Assembly (NCBI GenBank): GCA_016710785.1
Contig: JADJUE010000009.1
Location: 186,001-250,000 of the forward strand
DNA: 64,000 nucleotides
Source: Candidatus Epilinea brevis
Lineage (GTDB): Bacteria > Chloroflexota > Anaerolineae > Epilineales > Epilineaceae
Direction of reading: 5' to 3'
Of this stretch, positions 17,929 to 26,729 are shown one piece after another (the stretch's first letter is position 1; every line of letters starts with the position of its first letter). Under the pieces are notes generated by a model. It ran no database searches, had not been told where the DNA came from, and saw nothing but the letters and a program-made list of their open reading frames with translations. The position numbers and the translations under genes were made by a program.

Positions 17929-17984
17929 TCCAGCCGGGCGACATCGTCCTGGCGACTGTGCCGCCGGCCGCCGCTGCCTCGTAG
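17925..17984 (+). pseudogene. MazF/PemK-like toxin stub (copy 1)
   Basis: ATGA overlap with the preceding gene. MIQPGDIVLATVPPAAAAS then stop. 'xPGDIVLxxVP' is the usual start of MazF/PemK endoribonucleases, normally about 110 aa. Only the first beta strand remains. The reading frame stops in a hairpin (GCCGCT...AGCGGC, 17970-17988) followed by the same TG-rich tract found after the cassette genes. Confidence 0.5.
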
Positions 17985-18042
17985 CGGCCATGTCGTTGGA
18001 GGTGGCCGTCGGTGTGGTCGTGGTACTTACCTGCCCACGGAC

Positions 18043-18071
18043 TTGACCGAGCGATCCTTGCGGACTAGATT
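18043..18071 (+). promoter_or_regulatory. Promoter for phd-vapC, leaderless geometry
   Basis: TTGACC at 18043-18048, exactly 17 bases, TAGATT at 18066-18071, six bases to the phd ATG at 18078. Close to the sigma-70 consensus and spaced so that transcription starts at the ATG. The duplicate promoter at 27214-27242 has TGGACC in place of TTGACC. Confidence 0.65.
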
Positions 18072-18077
18072 GGTCGC

Positions 18078-18377
18078 ATGAACATGACCACTGTCTCGGA
18101 GGCCAAGAGTCACTTGAGTGCGTTGTTGCAGCGCGTTGAGCGTGGCGAGACCGTCGTCATCATGCATCGCGGGCGGCCCATCGCCCGACTGTCGCCCATG
18201 ACGGCGGCTGACGGCACCTTGGACGAGGATCGTCTGCTGCGCCTGGAACGGTCGGGCTTGATCCGGCGGGCATTGGAGCCTCCTGACATCCACATCCTGG
18301 ACCAGCAGGTGCCCAGCCTGTCGGAAGAGGCTGGTCTCCTGTCGGCCCTGCTGGCCGAGCGCGCCGAGGCACTGTGA
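18078..18377 (+). CDS. Phd/YefM-type antitoxin
   Basis: 99 aa: MNMTTVSEAKSHLSALLQRV, then GETVVIMHRGRPIARL is the Phd/YefM fold (dimer, DNA-binding N-terminus). The C-terminal part (DIHILDQQVPSLSEEAGLLS) would wrap the toxin. Its TGA at 18375-18377 overlaps the GTG start of vapC, the standard coupling for such pairs. Expected to repress its own promoter together with VapC. Confidence 0.85.
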   Translation: MNMTTVSEAKSHLSALLQRVERGETVVIMHRGRPIARLSPMTAADGTLDEDRLLRLERSGLIRRALEPPDIHILDQQVPSLSEEAGLLSALLAERAEAL

Positions 18378-18793
18378 GGTTTTGGGATGCGTCGGCAGTG
18401 GTGGCGCTGCTTTTGGACGAGCCCGCTAGCATTCAGGCACGGCAGTGGTTCCAGGAAGATCCGCAACTGTTGGTGTGGTGGGCCACCGAGGTCGAGTGCA
18501 TTTCCGCTATAAGCCGTCGGGAACGCGAAGGGGCTCTGGATCTTCATAGCAGCAGCTTGGCCCTGGACAGGCTGGCCGGATTGTCCCGACAATGGGCGGA
18601 GGTCCAACCGCTGCCCATGGTGCGCAACCTGGCACGCCGCTTGTTGCGAACGCATCCGCTCCGTGCGGCCGATGCGCTGCAGTTGGCCGCGGCGCTGGCT
18701 GTTGCTGAGCAGGAGCCGTCATCGCTGTCCTTCCTGTGCCTGGACCGCCGGCTATCGGAGGCCGCCAACCGCGAGGGTCTGCGCATGTCGTAA
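18374..18793 (+). CDS. vapC: VapC-type PIN-domain ribonuclease toxin
   Basis: 139 aa with a GTG start overlapping the phd stop. RFWDASAVVALLLDE carries the first acidic residue of the PIN site, EVECISAISR the second, HPLRAADALQLAAAL the third and CLDRRLSEAA the last. All four acidic positions of the metal site are present and the length is normal. Family role: sequence-specific cleavage of tRNA or rRNA, blocked by the antitoxin. Confidence 0.85.
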   Translation: MRFWDASAVVALLLDEPASIQARQWFQEDPQLLVWWATEVECISAISRREREGALDLHSSSLALDRLAGLSRQWAEVQPLPMVRNLARRLLRTHPLRAADALQLAAALAVAEQEPSSLSFLCLDRRLSEAANREGLRMS

Positions 18794-18865
18794 CATTGAT
18801 GGGTCTGGCGATGGCGGCCTGGCCATTCTCTGTCTCATCCGCATGCTTTCGGTAGGACCATCGAC

Positions 18866-21800
18866 ATGCCCCATCCCCCCACCGGCACGCTGACCTTCCT
18901 CTTCACCGACATCGAGGGCTCCACCGCGCGCTGGGAAACGCAACGCGAGGCGATGGCCGCCGCGCTCGTGCGCCACGACACGCTGCTGCGGGAGTCCATC
19001 GAGGGGCGCGGCGGCACGGTATTCAAGACCGTGGGCGACGCCTTCTGCGCGGTCTTCGGCGGTGCGCATAACGCCGTCGAGGCGGCCATGGACGCCCAGG
19101 CGCGGCTGGCGGCGGAGGCCTGGTCGGCCTTCGGGCCGGAGTTCGCGGACCTGCGCGTGCGCATGGGCATCCACCACGGTCATGCTGAGGAACGTGGCGG
19201 CGACTACTTCGGCCCATCGCTCAACCGCACCGCCCGCCTGATGTCGGCGGGCCACGGTGGCCAGGTGCTGCTCTCGCAAACCGCGCAGCTGGTGGTCCGC
19301 GACTACCTGCCGGAGGGCGTCGATCTGCGTGACCTGGGCGAGCACCGCCTGAAAGACCTGCGGCACAGCGAGCACCTTTTCCAGCTGGTGGCCGCGGGTC
19401 TCGCGGATATCGTCACTACACCGGTCACCGCCGAAGCCCTGACAGCGCGCGACCGCGTGCAGGTGCTGGAGGACGCGCCGACGCGGCCCTTGCCGGAGGC
19501 CATGGCGGCCCTCCTGGCGGCGATCCGGGGCGACGATACCGCGGGAACGACGGTCGCCCTCAGCCCGGAGCAGGCGCGCGAGATCGCGCAGCGCCGCCCG
19601 GCGGACCTGACGGAGTACCGCCTTGGGCGCATCGCCGAATGGAGCCAGCCGCGCTATCGGCTGGACGGGCGCTTCGTGGCCCTCACGCTGCTGGTGGATC
19701 AAGGCGAGGACGCGGCGGGCGGGCGCTGGGCGGCCAAGGAGCAGGCCTACGACGACCTGGGCGCGCTGCTGGCGAATACGACGGACCCGGCGGTGGTGGT
19801 GCTGGGACCACCGGGGGCGGGGAAGAGCACCTTGCTACGAAGATTGGAGCTGGACACGGCCATCGCGGGGCTCAGGGGCGAAGGGGCGAAGGGCGGCGGC
19901 ACGAGCGGGCACGGCAGGGCGCAGGACACCGTGACCTTCTTCATCCAGCTCAACCAGTACAAGGCGCGGGTGGGCCATCCGCTGGCGGATCCAGGCGATT
20001 GGCTGGCTGAGCGCTGGTCGGCCGCCTACCCCGACCTGCCGTCGCTGGGGACCTTGCTGAGCGAGGGGCGGATGGTCCTGCTACTGGACGCGCTCAACGA
20101 GATGCCGGCGGCCAGCGAGCGGGACTACCGCGAGCGGGTGGGCCTGTGGAAGGACTGGTTGACCCGGCTGGTTCGCGAGCAACCCGGCAACCGGGTGGTC
20201 TTCAGCTGCCGCTCCTTGGACTACTCGGCGCCGCTCTCGACGCCGGCGCTGCGGGTGCCCCAGGTGCAGATCGAGGCGCTGACGGATACCCAGGTGGAGT
20301 CTTTCCTGAAGGCCTACAGCCCGGTGCGCGGCGTGGAGATCTGGGCGGCGATCAAGGGGACGCCGCAGCTGGAGGCGCTCCGGGCACCGTTCTTCCTGGC
20401 CCTGGTGGTGGAGCAGGTCGAGGCGACCGGCGACCTGGCCGAGGACCGCGCGGGCATCTTCACCGGCTTCGTGCGCCAGGCGCTCAGGCGGGAGGTGGAG
20501 CGGGACAACCCGCTCTTCGCCCTGGAGGAACTGCTCTCCAGTCGGGACCTCCGCCGGATCACGCAGTGGCAGTGGAAGGACGGCTACGAGCTGCCGGAGC
20601 GCGGGGCGCTCTTCCCCAAGCTGGGCGTGCTGGCCTACGGGATGCAGGAGGCGGCGGCGGATGGCGGGGCCAGCCAGGTGCGGCTGGACCTGGACGCGGC
20701 TATGGATCTCTTGGGCTCGCCGTCGGACGAGGACATCGTGAAGGCGGGGCTGGCGATCGCGGTGCTGGACGAGGATCCGGCGGCGGACGAGCTGCTCTAC
20801 CGCCACCAGCTGCTGCAGGAGTACTTCGCCGCGCGTATCCTCGCCCGGCAGCCGAAGCCGGAACTGGTGGCCTCTCCCTGGCGGGCGGCGGACATCAGTC
20901 CCACGGTGCCGGATCTGTTGGCAACGCTGTCGCCCGCGGACAGCCTGCCGCCACTGCCGCAGACGGGTTGGGAGGAGACGACGATCCTGGCGGCGGCGAT
21001 GGCCGAGGACAAGGAGGCCTTCGTGCGGGCGCTCTTGCCGCATAGCCTGGCGGTAGCCGGCCGGGCAGCCGCCACGCCGGCGGTGCGGGGGCTTTTGAGC
21101 GCGGGCCTGCTGGACAAGATTCGCTGGGCCCTGGTGGAGCGCAGCCGCGACGCCGCGGCGGACCTGCGCGCGCGCATCGCGGCGGGTCTGGTTCTGGGGG
21201 ACCTGGGTGATCCGCGCTTCGAGCGCGTCCGGGGGCCGTGGGGGGAGTACCTGCTGCCGCCGCTGGTCGACATTCCCGGCGGGGTGTACACCATCGGGGA
21301 CGACGAGCCGATCACCGTTGATAACCGCGGGACGACCTTCACCACGACGGCGCATGTGCCGGCGCACCGTTTGGAGATCTCCTCGTTTCGCGTCGGGCAG
21401 TTCCCGGTGACCAACGCGGAATGGTCCTGCTTCATGGCTGCCGGGGGCTATGAGGATGAACGCTGGTGGGACACGGAGGACGGCCGGCGCTGGCGGCGGG
21501 GGGAGCTGTCCAATGAAGGGGGCAAGGCGAACAGCCGCTATTGGCGAAAGCGCTACGCAACTGAAGAGGGTCTGTTCGAGCGGATGGAAGCCGAAGGTGG
21601 CTTCCCCAATGCGGCGGCGGTAGAACGGTGGAAGCTGTGGCTGACGCTGGACGATGCAGCCTTTGATGCAGCGATCGACCTCCATTGGCGCCCGCTGCGG
21701 CAGGTGGAGCCTATGTTCTGGCGCGATGCGCGGCTGAATGCTGCCAGCCAGCCCGTGGTGGGGGTGTGCTGGTACGAGGCGCGGGCCTACTGCGCGTGGC

Positions 21801-22267
21801 TGTCGGCGCAGACGGGCATCGCCTTCAGCCTGCCGACAGAGGTCCAGTGGGAGGCGGCGGCGAGGGGTCTTGACGGTCGGCGCTATCCGTGGGGTAGTTC
21901 GTGGGATGCCCTGAGAGCGAACACCTTCGATAGCCGCCTCCGGCGGACGAGTCCGGTGGGCGCGTTTGTGACCGGGGACTCACCGGAAGGGGTGGCGGAC
22001 CTGGCGGGGAACGTTTTCGAGTGGACGAACAGTCTGTTCGGTGAGGGAGAGGAGGACGAAGAGTCGACTCTCGCCTATCCCTACCAACCGGCCGATGGTC
22101 GGGAGAATGCCGAAGCCGCTCCAAGCGTGCGGCGGGTGTTGCGCGGCGGTTCTTGGCACAACTATCCAGAGCACGCGCATGCCGTGGCCCGCAACTCCAA
22201 TCACCCCGCCAACCGTGGCAACCTCTACGGGCTTCGGTTGGTGGCGGCTCACGTCCCCGTTTCGTAG
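18866..22267 (+). CDS. Cassette 3: nucleotidyl cyclase-NACHT-FGE protein (intact)
   Basis: 1133 aa from MPHPPTGTLTFLF; TAGGA lies 8-12 bases before the ATG. Cyclase 1-185 with FTDIEGST, FKTVGDAF and LNRTARL. Instead of the DGEV-type linker of the other cassettes it has VLEDAPTRPLPEAMAALL. Walker A GPPGAGKST at about 314, Walker B MVLLLDALNEMP, VVFSCRS. FGE domain from about 790 with WYEARAYCAWLS, LPTEVQWEAAARG, NVFEWTNS, RGGSW. No Cys pair for formylglycine chemistry. The 3' end differs from the other cassettes: the stop at 22265 is not in the hairpin and the reading frame ends AAHVPVS. Much of the NACHT part is almost identical in DNA to cassettes 1 and 4, suggesting recent duplication or conversion. 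Confidence 0.85.
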   Translation: MPHPPTGTLTFLFTDIEGSTARWETQREAMAAALVRHDTLLRESIEGRGGTVFKTVGDAFCAVFGGAHNAVEAAMDAQARLAAEAWSAFGPEFADLRVRMGIHHGHAEERGGDYFGPSLNRTARLMSAGHGGQVLLSQTAQLVVRDYLPEGVDLRDLGEHRLKDLRHSEHLFQLVAAGLADIVTTPVTAEALTARDRVQVLEDAPTRPLPEAMAALLAAIRGDDTAGTTVALSPEQAREIAQRRPADLTEYRLGRIAEWSQPRYRLDGRFVALTLLVDQGEDAAGGRWAAKEQAYDDLGALLANTTDPAVVVLGPPGAGKSTLLRRLELDTAIAGLRGEGAKGGGTSGHGRAQDTVTFFIQLNQYKARVGHPLADPGDWLAERWSAAYPDLPSLGTLLSEGRMVLLLDALNEMPAASERDYRERVGLWKDWLTRLVREQPGNRVVFSCRSLDYSAPLSTPALRVPQVQIEALTDTQVESFLKAYSPVRGVEIWAAIKGTPQLEALRAPFFLALVVEQVEATGDLAEDRAGIFTGFVRQALRREVERDNPLFALEELLSSRDLRRITQWQWKDGYELPERGALFPKLGVLAYGMQEAAADGGASQVRLDLDAAMDLLGSPSDEDIVKAGLAIAVLDEDPAADELLYRHQLLQEYFAARILARQPKPELVASPWRAADISPTVPDLLATLSPADSLPPLPQTGWEETTILAAAMAEDKEAFVRALLPHSLAVAGRAAATPAVRGLLSAGLLDKIRWALVERSRDAAADLRARIAAGLVLGDLGDPRFERVRGPWGEYLLPPLVDIPGGVYTIGDDEPITVDNRGTTFTTTAHVPAHRLEISSFRVGQFPVTNAEWSCFMAAGGYEDERWWDTEDGRRWRRGELSNEGGKANSRYWRKRYATEEGLFERMEAEGGFPNAAAVERWKLWLTLDDAAFDAAIDLHWRPLRQVEPMFWRDARLNAASQPVVGVCWYEARAYCAWLSAQTGIAFSLPTEVQWEAAARGLDGRRYPWGSSWDALRANTFDSRLRRTSPVGAFVTGDSPEGVADLAGNVFEWTNSLFGEGEEDEESTLAYPYQPADGRENAEAAPSVRRVLRGGSWHNYPEHAHAVARNSNHPANRGNLYGLRLVAAHVPVS
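22157..22228 (+). other. Hypervariable 24-codon block of cassette 3
   Basis: Begins HNYPEH and is the most Asn-rich of the four (Asn at block positions 2, 13, 15, 19 and 22), the state closest to an AAC/AAT-rich template. 20 of 24 codons end in C or T. Flanked by RGGSW and GLRLV. Confidence 0.45.
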
Positions 22268-22523
22268 CTCTGGCCTCTGGGGCTCTGGATGCCGTTCTCT
22301 GTTCTCTGGCGCCGTGGTCTTGGTCTTGGGTGTGGGTGTGGTCGTGGCCGGTACGGGAGCGAGCGCTAAACGCGGGTGGCGGATTCCGGTCTCGGTCACC
22401 GCTCACCCGATGCGGGCGGCAGAGTCCGTGCTCCGAGCCGCCTACCCCGTTGCCCGACGCAGCGCCTCTGTTGTAACATGCCGCTCGCGCGACCGATCCG
22501 GCGCAGCAGCCTGAGTCTGAAGG
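22268..22523 (+). other. Intergenic before cassette 4, homologous to 11868-12095
   Basis: A TG-rich tract (GGGTGTGGGTGTGGTCGTGG) and GAGCGAGCG are followed by the conserved upstream block with a candidate promoter TTGCCC-N18-TAACAT at 22450-22479. No gene seen. The GCCGCGTAGCGGC hairpin is missing here. Confidence 0.6.
22450..22479 (+). promoter_or_regulatory. Candidate promoter of cassette 4
   Basis: TTGCCC at 22450-22455, 18-base spacer, TAACAT at 22474-22479, about 45 bases before the start at 22524. It aligns with 12022-12051 upstream of the cyclase stub. Confidence 0.45.
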
Positions 22524-25500
22524 ATGACCCGCATGCCCCATCCCCACAGGCACGCTGACCTTCCTCTTCACCGACATCGAGGGCTCCACCGCCCGCTGGG
22601 AAACGCAGCGTGAGGCGATGGCCGGCGCGCTCGTGCGCCACGACGCCTTGCTGCGTGGGGCCATCGAGGGGCACGGGGGCACCGTGTTCAAGACGGTGGG
22701 CGACGCCTTCTGCGCGGTCTTCGCGGATGCCGAGGCGGCACTCGGCGCGGCGATCGACGCGCAGCGGGCGCTTGCGGCGGAGGTCTGGTCGGCCTTCGGT
22801 GCGGAGTTCGCGGACCTGCGGGTGCGCATGGGCCTGCACACCGGCAAGGCGGATGAACGCGGCGGCGACTACTTCGGCCCGGCCCTCAACCGTACCGCGC
22901 GCCTCATGTCCGCCGGGCATGGGGGGCAGGTGCTGCTCAGCCGCGCGGCCGAGGAGCAGCTGGCCGACCGCCTGCCGCCGGGCAGTCGACTGCGCGACCT
23001 GGGCGAGCATCGCCTGAAGGACCTACGGCACAGCGAGCGGATCTACCAGCTGGTGGTCGAGGGTCTGCGGGACGTGGTCAAAGCCCCGCAGACCGCCGAG
23101 GCGCTGGATGCCCGCGACCGGATCATCGTCAGCGACCCGAACGCGGCGGAAGGTGCCGAGGACGAAGGCGCGCAGGCCGTCGTGGTGCAGCGGGACGTGC
23201 CCGAGACCTTGGCGGCGATCCTGGCGGTCATCCGCGGCGACGAGCGCAGCCTGGTCCTGACTGTCCCGCAGGTGATCGCCGCGGCCCGGCACCGGCCGGC
23301 GGACCTGACGGCGTACCGCCTGGGCCGGATCGCCGAGTGGAGCCAGCCGCGCTACCGCCTGGACGGGCGCTTCGTGGCCCTGACGCTGCTCATCGACCAG
23401 GGCGAGGACGCGGTGGGCGGGCGCTGGGCGGCCAAGGAGCAGGCCTACGACGACCTAGGGGCGCTCCTGGCGAACACGCCGGACCCGGCGGTCGTCGTCC
23501 TCGGCCCGCCGGGGGCGGGGAAGAGCACGCTCCTGCGGCGCCTCGAGCTGGACGCGGCTATCGCGGGGCTGCGGGGCGAGGAGGCGAAGGGCGGCAGCGC
23601 AGGCGGCGCGGGTGGTGCGGGCGCCGCGCGGGACACCGTGACCTTCTTCATCCAGCTCAACCAGTACAAGCCCGAGCGCCCAGGGGCGCCGCCGCCGGCA
23701 CCGGGCGATTGGCTGGCCGAGCGCTGGTCGGCCGCCTACCCCGACCTACCGTCGCTGGGAACCTTGCTGAGCGAGGGGCGGATGGTCCTGCTGCTGGACG
23801 CGCTCCAACGAGATGCCGGCGGCCAGCGAGCGGGACCACCGCGAGCGGGTGGGCCTGTGGAAGGACTGGTTGACCCGGCTGGTTCGCGAGCAGCCCGGCA
23901 ACCGCGTGGTCTTCAGCTGCCGCTCGCTCGACTACTCGGCACCGCTCTCGACGCCGGCGCTGCGCGTGCCGCAGGTGCAGATCGAGCCCTTGACCGATGC
24001 GCAGGTAGAGTCCTTCCTGAAGGCCTACAGCCCTGTGCGTGGCGCGGAGATCTGGGCGGCGATCCAAGGCTCGCCGCAGCTGGAAACGCTCAGAGCACCC
24101 TTCTTTCTGGCACTGGTGGTGGAGCAGGTGGAGGCCACCGGCGATCTGGCCGAGGACCGGGCGGGGATCTTTACCGGCTTCGTGCGCCAGGCGCTGCGGC
24201 GCGAAGTGGAGCGGGACAACCCGCTCTTTGCCTTGGATGCGCTCCTCTCCAGCCGCGACCTCCGGCGGATCACGCAGTGGCAGTGGAAGGACGGCTACGA
24301 GCTGCCGGAGCGCGGGGTGCTGTTCCCCAAGCTGGGCTCCCTGGCCTACGGGATGCAGGAGGCGGCGGCGGACGGCGGGGCGAGTCAGGTGCGTCTGGAC
24401 CTGGACGCGACCATGGACCTCTTGGACTCGGCGTCGGACGAGGACATCGTGAAGGCCGGTCTGGCCATCGCGGTGTTGGACGAGGATCCGGCGGCGGACG
24501 AGCTGCTCTACCGCCACCAGCTGCTGCAGGAATACTTCGCGGCCCGGATCCTGGCCCGGCAGCCGAAGCCGGAGCTGGTCGCCGCCCGTGGCGGGCGGCC
24601 GATATCAGCCCGACGGTGGGGAGCTGCTGGCGACGCTAGCGCCTGCGGACACGTTGCCGCCGCTGCCGCAGACGGGCTGGGAGGAGACGACGATCCTGGC
24701 GGCGGCGATGGCCGAGGACAAGGAGTCCTTCGTGCGGGCGCTCCTGCCCCACAGCCTGACGGTGGCCGGCCGGGCAGCCGCCTCGCCGGTGGTGCGCGGG
24801 CAGCTGAGCGCGGGGCTGCTGGACGCACTCCGCTGGGCCTTGGTGGCCCGCAGCCGCGACGCGCAGGCGGACCTGCGGGCGCGCATCGCGGCGGGTCTGG
24901 TCCTGGGGGACCTGGGTGATCCGCGCTTCGAGCGTGTTGTAGGGCCGTGGGGGGAGTACCTGCTGCCGCCGCTGGTCGACGTTCCCGGCGGGGTGTACAC
25001 CATCGGGGAGGATGAGCCGATCACGTGGGACAACCGCGGGATGTCCGCCACGACGACCTCGCATGTGCCGGCGCACCCACTGGAGATCCCCGCCTTTCGC
25101 ATCGGGCAGTTCGCGGTGACGAACGCGGAATGGGCCTGCTTCAGGGCTGCCGGGGGATACGATGACGAGCGTTGGTGGGATACAGAGGACGGACGGCGCT
25201 GGCGGCGGGGGAGATGGCCAACGAGGGGGGCAAGGCCAACAACCGCCACTGGCGCGGGCGCTTCGTTGCGGAGGAAGGTCTGTTCGAACGGATGGAAGCC
25301 GAAGGCGGCTTTCCCAATGCAGAAGCTGTAGAACGGTGGAAGCTGTGGGTGACGCTGGGTGATGCAGCCTTCGAGGCGGCGCTGAACATCCACTATCGTC
25401 CGACACGGCAGGTGGAGCCGGCCTTCTGGCGGGATGCGCGGCTGAATGCCGCCAGCCAGCCGGTGGTAGGGGTGTGCTGGTACGAAGCACGGGCCTACTG

Positions 25501-26005
25501 CGCGTGGCTCTCGGCACAGGCAGGCCTCGCCTTCAGTCTACCGACCGAGGTCCAGTGGGAGGCGGCGGTACGCGGCGCCGATGCGCGTCTGTATCCCTGG
25601 GGCGATGACTTCGATCCGACGCGGGCCAACACCTTCGAGACCCGCATCCGCCGCACCACGCCGGTAGGTGCCTTTCCTGAGGGTGACAGCGCTTCGGGGG
25701 TGGCCGACGGTGCCGGCAACGTCGACGAATGGACCAGTAGTCTGTGGGGACTCATGGAGGACGCGGATCGCAAGGATCCGGAGTTCGGCTATCCCTATGA
25801 TTCGGATGATGGTCGCGAGAACTTCGACGCGCCACCTTCGGCCGCCCGGGTGCTCAGGGGCGGGTCCTGGTACGACTTCCAGTACGGTTGCCTCGCCGCG
25901 GCCCGCAACCTCAGCTTCCCCGCGTTCCGTCTCAATTTCAGCGGCTTCCGGGTGGTGGGGGCGTCCTCCAACCTCCCTGAGCCTCTGGCCTCTGGTGCCG
26001 CGTAG
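22524..26005 (+). pseudogene. Cassette 4: nucleotidyl cyclase-NACHT-FGE protein, frameshifted
   Basis: The initial ATGACCCGCATGCCCC is followed by a two-base loss (about 22545, compared with cassette 3). The cyclase then reads from LVRHDALLRGAIEG through KTVGDAF and NRTARL. Walker A GPPGAGKST is intact. Further one-base changes occur near 23805 (extra C), 24586 (missing C), 24620 and 25210 (missing G), each in a homopolymer or short run, and the protein continues in the next frame each time. The FGE domain from about 24960 ends with WYEARAYCAWLS, LPTEVQWEAAVRG, NVDEWTSS, RGGSW and GFRVV. Five changes are needed to restore one frame, so it is either decayed or damaged by sequencing error. Confidence 0.8.
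25871..25942 (+). other. Hypervariable 24-codon block of cassette 4
   Basis: Begins YDFQYG, with the invariant A, R, P and R at block positions 9, 12, 17 and 20. 21 of 24 codons end in C or T. The flanking 100 bases on each side are much closer to cassette 1 than this block is. Confidence 0.5.
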
Positions 26006-26009
26006 CGGC
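25997..26009 (+). repeat. Hairpin carrying the stop codon of cassette 4
   Basis: GCCGC-GTA-GCGGC with the TAG at 26003-26005, then GATGTCGTTGACG and a TG-rich tract, as after cassettes 1 and 2. Confidence 0.7.
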
Positions 26010-26136
26010 GATGTCGTTGACGTTGACGTGGGTGTAGGTGTGGGTGTGGACGGGGTCTTGGCCGTTTCGGGAGCGAGCGGAGCGAGCGTTAAACGCGGGG
26101 AGCATCGTCAGACCAAGCCCGCCATTTGCATCATGA

Positions 26137-26164
26137 TTGACTCGGGACCGGACGAGAGTAGCAT
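26137..26164 (+). promoter_or_regulatory. Promoter for DUF4160-DUF2442, leaderless geometry
   Basis: TTGACT at 26137-26142, 16-base spacer, TAGCAT at 26159-26164, seven bases to the DUF4160 ATG at 26172. No Shine-Dalgarno sequence, so translation is probably from a leaderless mRNA. Confidence 0.6.
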
Positions 26165-26171
26165 TCGGGTC

Positions 26172-26420
26172 ATGCCTACGGTGCTTCGGATCGGACCTTA
26201 TCGGTTCTACTTCTACAGCCATGACTTGGTGGCCGAACCGCCCGACATTCACGTGGACCGGGATGATCTCTCCGCGAAGTTCTGGCTTGTGCCGGTTGCG
26301 TTGGCGCGGAATCTGGGGTTTGGTGCGCCGGAACTGCGACGGGTCGAGAGACTCGTGGCCGGTCGTCAAGCAGATTTCATCGAAAGGTGGTACGAGGATT
26401 ATGGACGTACATCTGGGTGA
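26172..26420 (+). CDS. DUF4160 protein
   Basis: 82 aa: MPTVLRIGPYRFYFYSHDL, then EPPDIHVDRDDLSAKFWLVP and RRVERLVAGRQADFIERWYED. This is the DUF4160 pattern (G.RF.FYS.D..EPPHIHV), although the first His of the usual PPHIHV is Asp here. DUF4160 and DUF2442 genes commonly occur as adjacent pairs and are suspected toxin-antitoxin partners; neither activity is proven. It overlaps the next gene by 20 bases. Confidence 0.85.
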   Translation: MPTVLRIGPYRFYFYSHDLVAEPPDIHVDRDDLSAKFWLVPVALARNLGFGAPELRRVERLVAGRQADFIERWYEDYGRTSG

Positions 26421-26691
26421 ACGTGTCAAGAACGTGCGCTGCACCAAGGATTCGCTCCGTGTTGAATTGCTCGATGGACGCACGATCATCGTTCCGCTTG
26501 CCTGGTATCCGCGGCTGCTCCATGCGACGGCGTCTCAGCGAGGCAACTGGATGATCGCGGGTGGCGGCTATGGAATTCACTGGCCGGAAGTGGATGAGGA
26601 TCTGAGCGTGGACGGCCTATTGCGTGGGTTGCCGGCCCCGCGATCGCAACCTACGGCTATGGTCCCGACGACCGCAGGATCGCCCGCGTAG
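26401..26691 (+). CDS. DUF2442 protein (copy 2)
   Basis: 96 aa, nearly identical to the protein at 17228. VKNVRCTKDSLRVELLDGRT, IIVPLAWYPRLLHA, MIAGGGYGIHWPEVDEDLSV. The start lies within the 3' end of the DUF4160 gene, so the two are translated together. It has the same Pro/Ala/Thr-rich tail as copy 1. Confidence 0.85.
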   Translation: MDVHLGERVKNVRCTKDSLRVELLDGRTIIVPLAWYPRLLHATASQRGNWMIAGGGYGIHWPEVDEDLSVDGLLRGLPAPRSQPTAMVPTTAGSPA

Positions 26692-26729
26692 GCTTGCCGC
26701 GGCGTCACCAGCGCGGATGTCGTGGTACC

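Larger units (their letters stand above)
17151..18401 (+). repeat. Segmental duplication, copy 1
   Basis: Begins CAGACCAAGCCCGCCATTTG and ends GCGTCGGCAGTGG, and is nearly identical to 26109-27572. It covers a promoter, DUF2442, a cyclase stub, an antitoxin-like gene, a MazF stub, the hairpin module, phd and the first codons of vapC. Relative to copy 2 it lacks the DUF4160 gene; relative to copy 1, copy 2 has a nonsense mutation in phd and loses vapC. Confidence 0.85.
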
